Below are positions 12,301 to 22,900 of a DNA stretch of 64,000 bases, piece by piece. The translations under genes were made by a program, and so were the position numbers. The notes beneath the pieces were generated by a model. The model did not search any database and was not told the DNA's origin. It saw only the letters and a list, made by a program, of their open reading frames with translations. Within the stretch, counting starts at the first letter, position 1. Each line of letters starts with the position of its first letter. The stretch is from Gaeumannomyces sp. JS-464 (taxonomy: Eukaryota > Ascomycota > Sordariomycetes > Magnaporthales > Magnaporthaceae): contig NGZR01000002.1 in the NCBI GenBank assembly GCA_002197995.1, positions 7,192,001 through 7,256,000 of the forward strand, in the 5' to 3' direction.

Positions 12301-13017
12301 AGCTCCGGGGTATTAACAGTCATCATATATCAAGGGACCTTGGTTGGTGGTTTGTAAGCTCCCCCAAGTGGCGAGCCCACGCACCGCCCGGTGGCACCCT
12401 CGGATTGCCATCAGAGTCGCAGACAGCGGCTTCATCACGTTGGTGGGGGGCATTGAAGGAGGGTATATGGAGACAAGGGAGCAATCGCCTGCGATGGCGA
12501 TATCTGCTCGTGTCTGCTTCTCTCCCCCTGGTCTGCCCTCGCCTCCATCCATCCAGAAGAATTTCCCGACCCTTGGGCGGCTCTCCCTATAGAGGAACGA
12601 CTGCAGCCAGACGCATGGGGGGTGTTCTGGAAGGGAGGGGCGTGTGCAGATTTCTTCCAGAGGCGGTGGACACAGGGCACGCAGGGTGGTCGTGCCCGGT
12701 GCAGCAACAACAACAACAGGCAGTGTCTTGTGTTATCCATACAGTCGGTGAGGCTGGCTGGGGTACCCGACCGCTGCTCCGAACACCGGATCGCCTTTTT
12801 GCCGACCGACGCCTGCTCTGGGGTGTCCGCTTTCCGCCCGCCCAACCTACGCCCGTCCTGGTGGCGCAATGTCTCGCGGGAGGCCTGCTCCCCGGTGCCG
12901 GAGATGGGACACAAGGAGAGATTGAGACACGGCGATCCGAGGGCAGGCGTTCGCCTGGCTCGTCGCTCGTCGTACGGGAGTATGCGATCTCGTCCAACTC
13001 GATCTCACCTCTGAGGC

Positions 13018-13020
<3 letters not shown>

Positions 13021-13059
<39 letters not shown>
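13021..13059. repeat. (TG)n microsatellite
   Basis: About 19 TG units in an otherwise non-coding stretch. Confidence 0.95.
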
Positions 13060-13060
<1 letters not shown>

Positions 13061-13686
13061 GAGTCCGGCGTCGCCCCAAATGTCTCGCATGGCCGCCACA
13101 GGAGGACGGGCATGCTTTGCCACCCCTTTCCCGGGTCCCATGAATCCGGGACGCAGCGCAACGTTGCTTGGTCAGCGTTTTCTTTTTTTCCTTTCTCTGC
13201 GCCTCCCTTGCAGACCGCTCTCTACCCGGGGCGGCGTGAGGTTTTTGCCACTCACTCGTGCTTACATGCACGGCGTTTCTCCTTCTCACCGCGTCTTCGG
13301 TCTCGGGTCGTCCAAGTCCCGATTTGTTGCAACCGCCCTTGCAACCTCGACGGTGGGTTCTACGTATGGCCTCTTAAGACGACCTACGCGTCTACCTAGG
13401 TACCAGCCTATGTAGATGGAAAGATAAACAGATGCCAAAGTATCGTATCTCTGAGGGAGACGTGCATGTGGCATTACATCCAATGGCATATGTCCGTTAT
13501 CATCATTCAGGTTGCGTATCCACCAACTTAACTGCTGTGTCTTGAGTTCTTGCTCATGAATACCCATTTCCCTAGCCTGATCGGCCTGATATCTTTTTAC
13601 ATGTAAGGTTGAATTGTTCAAAACACACGCAAAGGTGCCTACCAGATACTAGGGTTGATATAACAGTAAGGACTTATTCACGTCGG

Positions 13687-13722
13687 GTATCTTTGCAAAA
13701 AAATAACAAAAAAAATAACAAA
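13687..13722 (-). terminator. Pol III terminator of the 5S rRNA gene
   Basis: On the minus strand, directly after the 5S 3' end, there are three T runs (4, 8 and 7 T) separated by GTTA. Oligo-T is the standard RNA polymerase III stop signal, and this position fits it exactly. Confidence 0.7.
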
Positions 13723-13755
13723 AACATACAACACCGAGGATTCCCCAGTGGTCAC
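13723..13755 (-). rRNA. 3' part of a 5S rRNA gene, truncated by a LINE
   Basis: The minus strand reads GTGACCACTGGGGAATCC and then ends TGTTGTATGTT. This has the spacing and conserved blocks of the last ~33 bases of ascomycete 5S rRNA (GTGACCAC, GAATCC, TGTTGTATGTT). It is followed by oligo-T. The upstream ~85 bases, including the internal promoter, are absent: at 13,759 the sequence becomes the LINE 5' end. The missing part is not seen elsewhere in the window, and the fragment must be dead. Confidence 0.75.
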
Positions 13756-13758
13756 TAC

Positions 13759-13843
13759 ACCTTCCTCGAATCCACCAATTCTTGGCGTTGTGCTGTTAAT
13801 GCACACCGCCAAATTGCATACAAATCCTTAACACCTGCCAATC
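13759..13843 (+). mobile_element. LINE copy D: 5' end fragment
   Basis: Starts ACCTTCCTCGAAT and continues with CCACCAATTCTTGGC, matching the heads of LINE copies A (28,357), C (57,762) and R (reverse, 25,769) over 85 bases. It is cut at 13,843 by the LTR of gypsy copy G1. It marks the border between host DNA and the transposon cluster. Confidence 0.85.
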
Positions 13844-14205
13844 TGTTACGACCAGCATGCAGGCCCCAGGACGCCAGAACGGGAGGGGCCCCAGGTGGTG
13901 CCCTTGCCCCGCACCAGGATGCGTGAAGTCACGTGACCTCGGCTGGATCTCTGGATCTGCGTTTAAGGAACCACAAATCCACAAATCTAGCAAAGGATTT
14001 CTGGATCTATATTGGAGGAACCACAAATCCACAAATCCAAAAACTTTTAAAGGAAAGGCAGCGTATATATAAAGGATGGAGTTCCTATTGTTTTAGGTAG
14101 TTTTAATTAAGGCTCCGGCATTAATCAATTTAAGTTAGCTCCCAGGCATCCCCTGGGGCGAGCAATTAGATTGTCCTTTTAAGTTACGTGTTCCCTTGCT
14201 TACCA

Positions 14206-14576
14206 CAACTCTCTCCCGTTCACAAACTTCGCAGCATGGTGCACGGACCATGTTGTTAAGGTTTGGGCGGGACTTCCGCCTGTAGCCCTAACAGGCGCCC
14301 ACAAACGAAAAATCTCTTTAACCTTGCCGCCCTCAATCACCACCACTGCACGCAACGCCTCCCTTCGCGACACATTTAATCGGCAGACCTCCTTTGACGA
14401 GTTTTCCATCGACCGCGGTGAAAATAGAGTCCGTTCGGTGGCTCGGGGCGCCTTCCGCATAAAGGCGCACAAAAACAAGGCCCAGTCTCGCGCAGCGAGC
14501 CAGCGTGGCACCTTTCCCGCCGCCGGTATCCTTTTCACAGCACCTTCCCCAGCACAACCTGGTACGGCCGCCGCCT

Positions 14577-14619
<43 letters not shown>

Positions 14620-15241
14620 ACTACACACGCAACTCCTCCTCGGTCGACCGCATCCCAACGATACGCACGGCGCAAGTTTGGCTTGCTTTAGCACGCATTT
14701 TGCCTGTTAAGCACGCACGCGTATTAATTGCTTTCAGCACGCGCTATACGACGGATCTGTTTGCCAACCGTGCAGTTATCGACACGCCCGGCACCACCTT
14801 TAGCAAACCGCGCAGCCTGTCGTTGGATACGCGATACCGACATATAAGGAGCACACCGGGTTGGAACTAGGCCTTCCAGCCCCCGAACTTTCTTTCTTTG
14901 GCCGGGTTTGGGGGGGACCGTTGCGATCCCTTCCGCTTACACCCGGCTTTGCACTTTCCCGGCATTTTGCCGGCCGACTGCTTTTTTTTACCACCAATAG
15001 CAGCGCTTACAGCGCCCGGCGTTTATTCGCCTTTTTACCGATTGCCCGCTTACTAACAAGGAGCGCCGGAATGCGGCCCGACTTTCGTATACCTTCGGGT
15101 TTAATTTTGCTAGCCGCCAGATAGCAATATGCAGCCTAATGTTTAGCTTAGGTAGCGTTAGCACGTCGTATGCCCCTAGGGAGGCAGGGATTGATAAATC
15201 CCGACCTACCGACGTTAAATATACTTACTCACTTACTTACT
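14206..15241 (+). mobile_element. S1: non-autonomous element with the LINE 3' tail
   Basis: A 1,036-base insertion in the G1 LTR, flanked by a 13-base duplication CCCTTGCTTACCA at 14,193-14,205 and 15,242-15,254. Its last ~330 bases match the LINE 3' UTR, including the stem-loop CCTAA...TTAGG, the GGGA...TCCC hairpin and GTTAAATATACTTACTCAC. The middle (from about 14,628) is shared with S2 and S3, but the first ~410 bases differ from them. No protein is recognisable. It was presumably moved in trans by the LINE reverse transcriptase, which would recognise the common tail. I see no tRNA-type A and B boxes in the head, so this is not a classic tRNA SINE. Confidence 0.75.
14578..14619. repeat. 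Poly(C) tract of 42 bases
   Basis: An unbroken C run inside S1, at the junction between its private 5' part and the part shared with S2/S3. The exact length is unreliable in any sequencing method. Confidence 0.9.
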
Positions 15242-15365
15242 CCCTTGCTTACCAGCACCGACGACACTGTCTTTTCCACCCCCGAAGCGCTTTACCTTAA
15301 AAGCAAACCCCTAATTGTAACATTTTAACTAATCCTGTTTAGTACCTTGTTAAAAGGAAAGGATA

Positions 15366-16400
15366 ATGCAGCTATAGCAAGCAGCAGCAAACCTAAGGAG
15401 GGAAAAACCACGGTTTTTACACTTAACGGTGTTAAATACGACTTGGAAAAAGCCGCTAACACGGCTAACCTTTTTAAGCTTATAGCGGACGAAATCGCTA
15501 AAAGCTAAACTAAGGTAAAGCAATTTATTGCGAAATTGGTATCTTTTAAAGCATTTATCGCAGTCCGAGCGTATAAGTTCCCGTTCCCAAACTTTTACAA
15601 AAAGGAGGACGGCAAGTTTAAAACGTTCCTTACCGAGTGCAAAAGCTATTTTAAATTTTACAAATAACAATTCGTAAGCGAGAAATAAAAAGTCGCTTAC
15701 GCTGTTACTAAACTAAATGGCAAAATGAAAAAATGGTTTTAACCGACCTAAAGCGATTATTTTAAAGGATATAAAGATAGCTAAAAAGCTATTAAAATTA
15801 TTTTCGCTAACTTTAAAACCTTTAAAAGGAAGGTTAAAAAAGTATTCGAAATAGTTAACGAAATTTAAATCGCTAAAAAAGATTTATTAACCTTTAAATA
15901 GCGAAGGTTTGCGGCTAAATACGCAGCGGACTTTTAATAAATTAATATTAAGCTTAATTAAAATAACGCCACGTTAATGCTGCACTTTTATAACGAATTG
16001 CGCGAAAATGTAAAAGATAAAATCGCGAAGCAAAATCGCTTGGAGTTTTTAACAAATTACGTTTAAACCGCGGTTTGTATTAGTAACAAATTATATAAAC
16101 GATAATAGGAAAAAAAGGATATGGTTTTAAAAATGTGGCATAAATTAACAAAGCTAACTAAAAAAGGCTAAGTAATAACTTATTACGGTTTACGAAACGC
16201 ATTTAAGCTTTATAAACCTTAGCGTAAAAGCCGCTTACTAATAATAAGGGTAGTAAAAAAAGCAAAGGTAAAATTTAAAAACGAAAAGTGCTTTAAATAT
16301 GGCTAAACCGGCTATATTAAAACGAATTGCTCTTAGCGGGATAATAACCGCTAAGTAATTAACTTTTAGCGAATATAAAAAAGCCCGGTATAAAAGGGAT
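15366..16400 (+). pseudogene. G1 gag with a RIP-mutated zinc knuckle
   Basis: The capsid-type frame can be followed across many TAA stops by comparison with G2 (34,280-35,100) and with G3 on the other strand. At 16,289-16,330 the nucleocapsid knuckle reads KCFKYG*TGYIKTNC. Against the usual CX2CX4HX4C, the second Cys is Tyr (TGT to TAT), a Gln is a TAA stop and the His is Tyr (CAT to TAT). Every change is C-to-T or G-to-A, so RIP is seen directly in a functional motif. Confidence 0.7.
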
Positions 16401-18171
16401 TATACCCCGGGCTGGTGTTTAATTAAACGTATTGTTATAACGAGTTATATGCCATATATTAATCCGATAAAAAGGTTACCGAATAGTATTTTACGAAACC
16501 TCGAAGCGTTTACATGTTTAAAGCTATAAAGCTCGAACATAATAGCAAAGGTAAGCAACGCGTTATTTCCGGGTTTACGAACTTAAAAAAGGGTTACGAC
16601 GTTGCCCTTTTTGGGGCGTAGGAAGGAGCAGCCCCGGCAAACGACACAAAAAAGCCTTTAGGTTAAACTTATCTCTTTCGCGAGCTTAAAAACTTAAACA
16701 CTAACGCCGAAATAAACCAAAACGGTTAACACCTCGAAATAGCTAAATTTTTAAAACGAGCAAAAGGCTTAAGCGATGTAAGCTTTATACTTATAGTTCG
16801 CGAAAACCAGGTAAGCTGGAAAAGCTAACGCGCTTTTACACCCCTCGACGTTTCGAAGTGTTTTTAAAACGTTAAAGTTTTAAAATACCCAAATAGCCCG
16901 TTATGCCATGCCATCCTGGCAAAAAGAAATAACGGCTAACCCTTGTTATAGTTTAACAACTAATAGGAAGTTAAATATAATAGTTACCGGTTTAACGACG
17001 TAAACGAGCTAAAAAAAGCTGCATTAAAACTAAAAAATTACTTTAGCATCGATTTAAAACACTTTAAACATTTGCACTTTTTTTAAGCAAAATGCATTTA
17101 TAAAAAGTGCAAATTTCACTTACAACCTAAGCTTAAATACGATTTTTTCCTACGAAAGTTAAGAAATAAGCCTAAAATTAAACCCCGTTTAGCATTCCAA
17201 TTACTACGGTAAAAACCAGCTCGAATCGGCAAATTTACCACAATTTTTAAACCCAGCGAGCGGTACTTAATACTATATATTACCAGGACGCTTAATTAAA
17301 AAAAGTGCGAAATTACGAAATGTATAAAACATATAGCATAAAAGGCGAAAGCTTAGCATTAATGGATCGCGCGAACGTATATCCCGTTTAACCCGGACAA
17401 AAGGACGAACGTACGGTACTCGTTCCTTTTACCAAAAAATTAAGGAAACCATTTGGGCGAAAAGCACGAAATGGGAAACGGAAATTAATAAAAACCTTTG
17501 CAATAGCAAAATCGAATCGACCGTACGATTTATTAACATTTCGAATGGAATATTAAATAAAAAAATTACGGTAATAATCGATTGCGAAATATAAAGCGAT
17601 TATATATCGCTATAAACGGTTAAACGGTATAAAATCCTTATAAAACGGAAATATTAACCGTATTAATTAAAAACGGTCGAAAAAGTACCTATCGCTTATA
17701 ATAAAGGATAAATCGGCCGAAAAATATAGCTAATAACATTACGTACCCGAAGCGGGGAAAACGTTATAATTATATTAAACGAGTTAAATAAAAAAAGGAA
17801 AAATTATTTTCGGAATTTTTTAGCTTAAAAAATAATTTACGGATAAATTAGGCCACTAGCTAGGTTTAATAAGGGAAATTATAAATAATTAAAACGGTTT
17901 ACTAATTATAAACCTTAAACCGTAAGCATAAAAAGCAACGAAAAAAGGTTATAACGGTAATAAAATTTAGCAATCCATTTTCGCATTTAGCATTAATAAA
18001 TATACGATTATTTAAAATGGAAAGCGATTAAAATAACTAAACCAGCATTAAAAAACGGCTCGCGAATATTCCAAAAAAATACTATAAATACGAAAACTTG
18101 TTTAAAAAAGATTTAAAAACGGTATTTCCCGAATATAAACCGTTCGATTTTAAAATTAAATTTAAACTAAA

Positions 18172-18443
18172 TGTCGGATAGTTATTCCGGCGCATGCACT
18201 CGAGGGATTTGGAGGCTTGGGAGGCCTGAGAGGCTTTTAAGGCTTACAAGGCCCACAAGGCCTATGTAACCTAAAAGCCTAAACCTTTTCGCAAATAAAA
18301 GGGGGCCTGTTGGCCCCCTCTCCTGTAGTTAAATCTCCTTCCTCTTCATGCACAATAAAAAGACTTTTCCAAATTTATAAATCTTTGTTTATCACCCTTA
18401 ACGAAAAGCTCCGAGCTTAACAGGAGTAGCACTTCTACTAACA
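18172..18443. mobile_element. Solo LTR-like insertion, 272 bases
   Basis: Begins TGTCGGATAG, ends TACTAACA, and is flanked by the exact 5-base repeat CTAAA at 18,167-18,171 and 18,444-18,448. TG...CA ends with a 5-base duplication are the signature of LTR retroelements, and recombination between LTRs leaves such solo copies. The uninterrupted site is visible in G2 near 45,905. Inside is a short palindrome, GGGGGCC...GGCCCCC, at about 18,301-18,317. It is far less AT-rich than its host element, so it arrived after most RIP there or escaped RIP as a single copy. Confidence 0.75.
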
Positions 18444-18705
18444 CTAAACATATAATTTAAATATTAAAAGCTGTATTAATTTAACCTTTAATAGTAAAAG
18501 GTGTTAAAGGAATAATTAAAGGAAAACTTACGAAAAGGATATATTAAACCTTTTAATTTTTTAATAGGATACGGGATTTTATAAAAAAGAAAAAAAAAAC
18601 GAAACGGAGCAAATATGCATCGATTACCGCCTTTTAAATAAAGTTATGGTTAAAAACCGATATTTTTTACTTTTTATTAACGAGCTGCGAAATAAGCTTA
18701 ATAAA

Positions 18706-18886
18706 TGTAATAGGCTGGGCCTAAAAGGGGGTCGTTGCGTTAGGGAGCCAAAAGGAGTGATAAATTCAACTGCCAAAGGGAAAGGTCCTATTTGCCGGAG
18801 GCTTTGTGCCACGAAGGGAGCTATATACAAGTCACAAGGCATAGCCTTGGCAATTAGGGTAGGGCTGCCAGCCCTAACCTATAACA
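18706..18886. mobile_element. Solo LTR-like insertion, 181 bases
   Basis: Begins TGTAATAGGCT and ends AACCTATAACA, imperfect inverted ends. It is flanked by ATAAA at 18,701-18,705 and 18,887-18,891. It splits the G1 reverse transcriptase frame, and G2 (near 46,155) shows the unbroken arrangement. Its length and TG...CA ends fit a very short solo LTR; a small MITE with a 5-base target duplication is the alternative. Its base composition is balanced, unlike the AT-rich surroundings. Confidence 0.7.
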
Positions 18887-19340
18887 ATAAAGCCCAATAT
18901 TTTACGGCTTTAGATTTACGAAAAGCTTATAGTTTAATACGGACTAAAAAAGGCTAAAAGTGGTTAATGGCTTTTAAAATAAAGCTTAAATGCTATAAAT
19001 CTTTAATAATAACTTTTAGCTTTATTAACGCACTAATTACGTTCCAAAAGATAATTAACCATATATTGCGCGAATATTTTAACGTTTTCGTTTTCGCGTA
19101 TTTGGACGATATTTTAATTTTTTTTTAAAAACGATGGAAAAATATAAGCAATACGTATATAAAGTGCTTTAAAAGCTGCTTAATGCAAAGCTGTTTATTA
19201 AACCAAAAAACTACGAATAGCATTCGTAAAAAGTCGCTTTTTTAAAGTTCGTAATTATATTTAAACAAGTTTGCATAAACCTTAAAAAAATCGAAAAATT
19301 TAAAAAATGGCTTATATTTAAAAACGGTACGAAAATACTT

Positions 19341-19532
19341 ATAAAATAAAAAAGTCGCTGCTAAGGCCGTTAAATTCGGCGGGTTTTAGCACTGTTTTCG
19401 GCAGCTGGTGCAGTTAAAAACGCTTGGACCAAAAAGGTACCCCGTATTAAAAATCACCCTTACAAAAAACAGGGCTGCGATAAAGCGAAGGTTGATTTAA
19501 CTATTTAAAAGTGAGGAATACAAGGAGGGGGA
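19341..19532. other. Unassigned spacer between G1 and LINE R
   Basis: About 190 bases that match neither the gypsy nor the LINE copies I compared. They could be an old flank of the LINE R target. No gene seen. Confidence 0.5.
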
Positions 19533-19978
19533 TTGGTGCGTTACAGAGAGAAAGAAAGAGAGAAAGTATATTTAACGTCAGTAAATCGGGATCTACTAGT
19601 CCCTGCTTCCCAAGGGGCATATGACGTGCTAGCGCTACCTAAGCTTAACACTAGGCTATATGCTGCTATTAAGGCGGCTAACAAATTAAACCCGAAGGCA
19701 TACGGGGGTCGGGCCGCATTCCGGCGCTCCTTGTTAGTGAGCGGGCAATCGACAATAAGGCGTAAAAATACGCCGGGGCGTTGTAAAGCGCTGCGGGTGG
19801 TAGTGATGCTGTTGGCCGGCGGGTATGCCGGAAAGGGGGTAAAGCCGGGTTTGGGCGGGGGAGGGGGTTTTCGGGACCTCCCCTAGGCCCGGCCTAAAGT
19901 GCGGGGGATTAACGAGCCTATTAGTAATCCTAATAATACAAAGGAAAAGGTTAAGTATAGGCTTTTTGGGCCCTGTTA

Positions 19979-22900
19979 TTATCGTCCGGCGATAATGTAG
20001 TAGTTGGTGGCTTTAACGAACGAAGCAAAAAAAAAGGGCTTTTGGAAAAGCCGTTTCCAATATCCGGGCCTATCGAAAGCCGGGGGAGGGTCCGCTATAG
20101 GCCATTTGTTTTTGCCGCCCTAGCCAGCCTGCAAAATACAGGGTGGGAAGGGGACTTATTTCGCCCGCAACGGCACGGGTTATCGTCTTCGTGCTGGAAC
20201 TTTCGGTGGTACCAGTCGAAATCCCCGTGGCCGGTGCGTGCGGCTATTAGCCGTTGCATTACCTTCCGGTGCAGCTGCAACGCTTCGGCGTGTGTTATGG
20301 TACCGGCGAGGCCTATAGCCTTATACCGATCTGGAAAGTTGTTTTTAAACCATGCGTTCCGGGCGTCCCGGGCTGTTTTCCGGGCTAAAGCCTTTACTCC
20401 GGCCACCGTTGGTTTAAAATGTTGGGGTATTGGCAGGGCCGATCCCAATTTTGCTTCGGCGTTTGCCTTTTCGTTTCCGGGGATTCCCATATGGCCCCGG
20501 GGACCAGCGTACGTATACCTGGTGTTTATCCATAAAGCAATGGATTTTTTTAAAAGGCCCCTTGTGAATTATTAGGGGCCGTGCTTAAACAGCCGTTGGC
20601 CGCCGAGGTGTTGTTAAGGCACAAGTGGAAAGTGCAGTTGCGGAAGCTCCAAACGGCTTTACGGAGGCCCATTCGGGCCCCTTCCGCTTCGCCGTCGAAT
20701 ACTTCCGCCGGATGCGCTAACCGGCCGTGCCCGGAAAGTTTGCGTTAGCCGGCTTGGTATATTACCCAGCCGTATCCAACTGCCCCGTCCTTTGCTTTGG
20801 ACCCGTCGCTATATATTATAACGTCGGTAAGTGGAAGGGTGCGAAGCACGCCATAAATGCTTTTGCGGCTGCAGGCTTTTTTATATAGCCACCGTAAGCC
20901 CCGTATATTTATAAGGGAGGTAGGCCGGGCGAGTGCAAGCCGGGAGGAGTTCGGCCGTCCTTTGCAAGGAGGTCGCAAGCTTGCTGGGAAGGCCCGCCTT
21001 GGGCCCACGGGCGTTAAAGGCCGGCCTGGCCGCTGCGGCCAGGGGGTGGTTTTCCGGAACCGTATTTATACGGGCCGCAAAACGGAAGCGGGCTTGTTCC
21101 AAAAGCACCTGGGCGCCGGGGATGCCGGATTCGTAATGTAAAGCGTTTGTCGGTATAGTTTTCCAAGCTGGTACCACTGCCCGGAGGGACGCTTTTAAAG
21201 CTTTGTCGACCCGTTCGATTAAATGGCTTTGGCGGATAATTTGCTGTTGTGCCGGCTTGTATGGGTGTGGTTTGGTTTTGCCCTTATACCACACTTCGGC
21301 CCCGTATAAAGCCGTAGGGATTATAACCGTTAACGGCTTTATGTACCGAATGTGCCGGTATCCCCCCTATCGAATTCGTAAGCCTCCGGAGGTGATTTGC
21401 AACGCTTTAAGCTTTTGCGGCTTTGTTATCGACGTGGGCTTTAAAGTTAAGCCTTTGGTCGAAAAAAACCCCTAACCACCGTAAAGCTCCTGTAGCTTGT
21501 TGTATGGTAAGGCCTTCCGCCGTAACCGCTGGGGTTGTGGGGTTTTTCCGCCTGGAAAAATGCATAAGCTCGCACTTCCCCGGGTCGAAAGCAACCTTAT
21601 TAGCCCTACCCAACGTAGGATTTCCGTTACAGTAACCCCTGCTTTACGGGAGCACTCCTTCCGGGGTGCTACCCGTTACGCAAATGCCTATATCATCCGC
21701 GTATCCGTACCTAACCGCTTTTGCTTTGGGTAGGATTTCGGCCATATAAAGCATAAATAGGACCGGTAACGCCGGTAACCCTTGGGGTAACCCGCAGTCC
21801 GGGGAAAAAGGGGGTGCCGTGGCGTTTTCCAAACGCACTTTTACCACCCTATTTGCAAACGATAACACCTATCGTACTAACGTTGGATCCCAGCCTTGGT
21901 TTAGGAGCCTTCGTAGGAGCCTCCGGCGGAGTACAGCGTCGAAGGCCCCTTGTACATCCATAGTAACGAGGGCGGCGGATTTATGCTTTTGGAAGGCCCG
22001 TTCCACCTCGTGGGCTACGCATGCCGTTAAATCGATGGCGGCCTTTTTCGGGGTAGCCCCGGCGTGTTGCGGGGCTATTAGCCCGTATTGCAGCGCGAGG
22101 GAGGCCATCCGCGAGGTACCAAACGTTCCAACCCTTTCCCTAAGCACGGGAGTAGGGCTATCGGGCGGTAGGATTTTGGGTCCGTTATATCCGATTTGTT
22201 CGGTTTTTTTAGCATAACCACCTCCGCTGTGCGGAAGGGGCCCGGGTGGTGCCCGGCCCTAAGGCAGGCTTCGAAAAGGCCCTAACGTATTCCCCTATTG
22301 CCGGCCAAGCCGCTGTAAGCAGTTTAACCGTTAAGAGTCGACGCCCGGGGCCGTGTTTGCCGTGCCGACGGTGCACTTCCGGCATTCCTCCAGGGGACGT
22401 GGGGGCCCCACGGGATTTGTGCGGTCCTTTAAGTAGCCCTTTGCTGTAACGGGTCCTTTTGTAAGTCGTCCTCCGCCGTAAACCTACGGAGGATTTGCGA
22501 CCTAATGCTTCCGCTTTATCCCTGGGGCTATTATAAACTCCCCGTCGATATTTAACGGGGGAAGCCGTATAGCGGGTGTAAGTTTATGCCATTTTACAGC
22601 ACGGTATAGCGCTTTCGAATCCACTTCCTTTAGCACGCTGGCCCAATGCTGTCTTTTAGCCGTCCGAACCGTAGCTTTTAAAGCACGGGCTTCGGCCGTA
22701 AAAGGCCCGCCGTTTCCCATAGCTTTTGCGAGGTCCCGTTAGGCGTTGGCGCACTTTTCGTTCCACCAGGGTTGGCCTTTTCTTTTGGCTTTAGGCCCCC
22801 GGCCGAGGGCTATTAACGCATTTTTTAGCAGGTTTGTTAATGCCTCGGCCGCTTTATCCAGGTAATCCGTAATGCTTGGATTTAAAAGTGGCGGTAGGCT

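Larger units (their letters stand above)
4770..13686. other. Long GC-rich intergenic region with no supported gene
   Basis: About 8.9 kb. Many reading frames of 60-340 codons are open here because the DNA is GC-rich, but none reads like a protein. They are Arg/Pro/Ser-rich, cross homopolymers and microsatellites, and show no domain motif. Visible landmarks are homopolymer tracts at 5,672-5,680, 9,594-9,612, 10,070-10,082, 10,292-10,305 and 11,396-11,412 and scattered CT-rich tracts. The part next to 4,770 should hold the PH-gene promoter. Because base-calling errors seem frequent in this window, a small or frameshifted gene could be hidden here. Confidence 0.5.
13844..15322 (+). repeat. 5' LTR of gypsy copy G1, interrupted by element S1
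   Basis: Starts TGTTACGACCAGCATGC and ends AATTGTAACA, so the ends form a TGTTAC/GTAACA inverted repeat. Without the S1 insertion and its duplicated target the LTR is about 430 bases, close to the 444 and 442 bases of the other two full LTRs. Unlike those, it is GC-rich and shows little C-to-T change. It was inserted into LINE D after CCAATC; the second target copy is not in the window because the 3' end of G1 is lost. Confidence 0.85.
15323..19340 (+). mobile_element. Internal region of gypsy copy G1, 3'-truncated and RIP-mutated
   Basis: Follows the 5' LTR with no gap and runs through gag, protease and the first half of reverse transcriptase. It ends near 19,340, where similarity to G2 (about 46,620) stops. 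The AT content rises sharply after about 15,500 and all frames are closed by TAA/TAG. Two GC-balanced solo LTR-like insertions interrupt it, at 18,172-18,443 and 18,706-18,886. RNase H, integrase and the 3' LTR are missing. Confidence 0.8.
17520..19340 (+). pseudogene. G1 protease and partial reverse transcriptase
   Basis: A protease-like stretch (ISNGIL followed by ITVIIDC, where the catalytic Asp would lie) is near 17,540-17,590. The reverse transcriptase begins near 18,610 with ICIDYR and KNRYF. It is split by the 181-base insertion at 18,706, resumes with YFTALDLRKAYSLIR and reaches the catalytic box as AYLDDILIF near 19,093, with both Asp kept. Coding similarity ends at 19,340 before RNase H. 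Confidence 0.7.

Noticed and set aside
12405..13415. Open frame of 336 codons on the plus strand
   Set aside because: It crosses a TG microsatellite, is Arg/Pro/Ser-rich throughout, has no domain motif, and is what GC-rich DNA gives by chance.
14324..14710. Possible protein in the S1 head
   Set aside because: The frame runs into the poly(C) tract as a Pro run, and no similar frame exists in S2 or S3.
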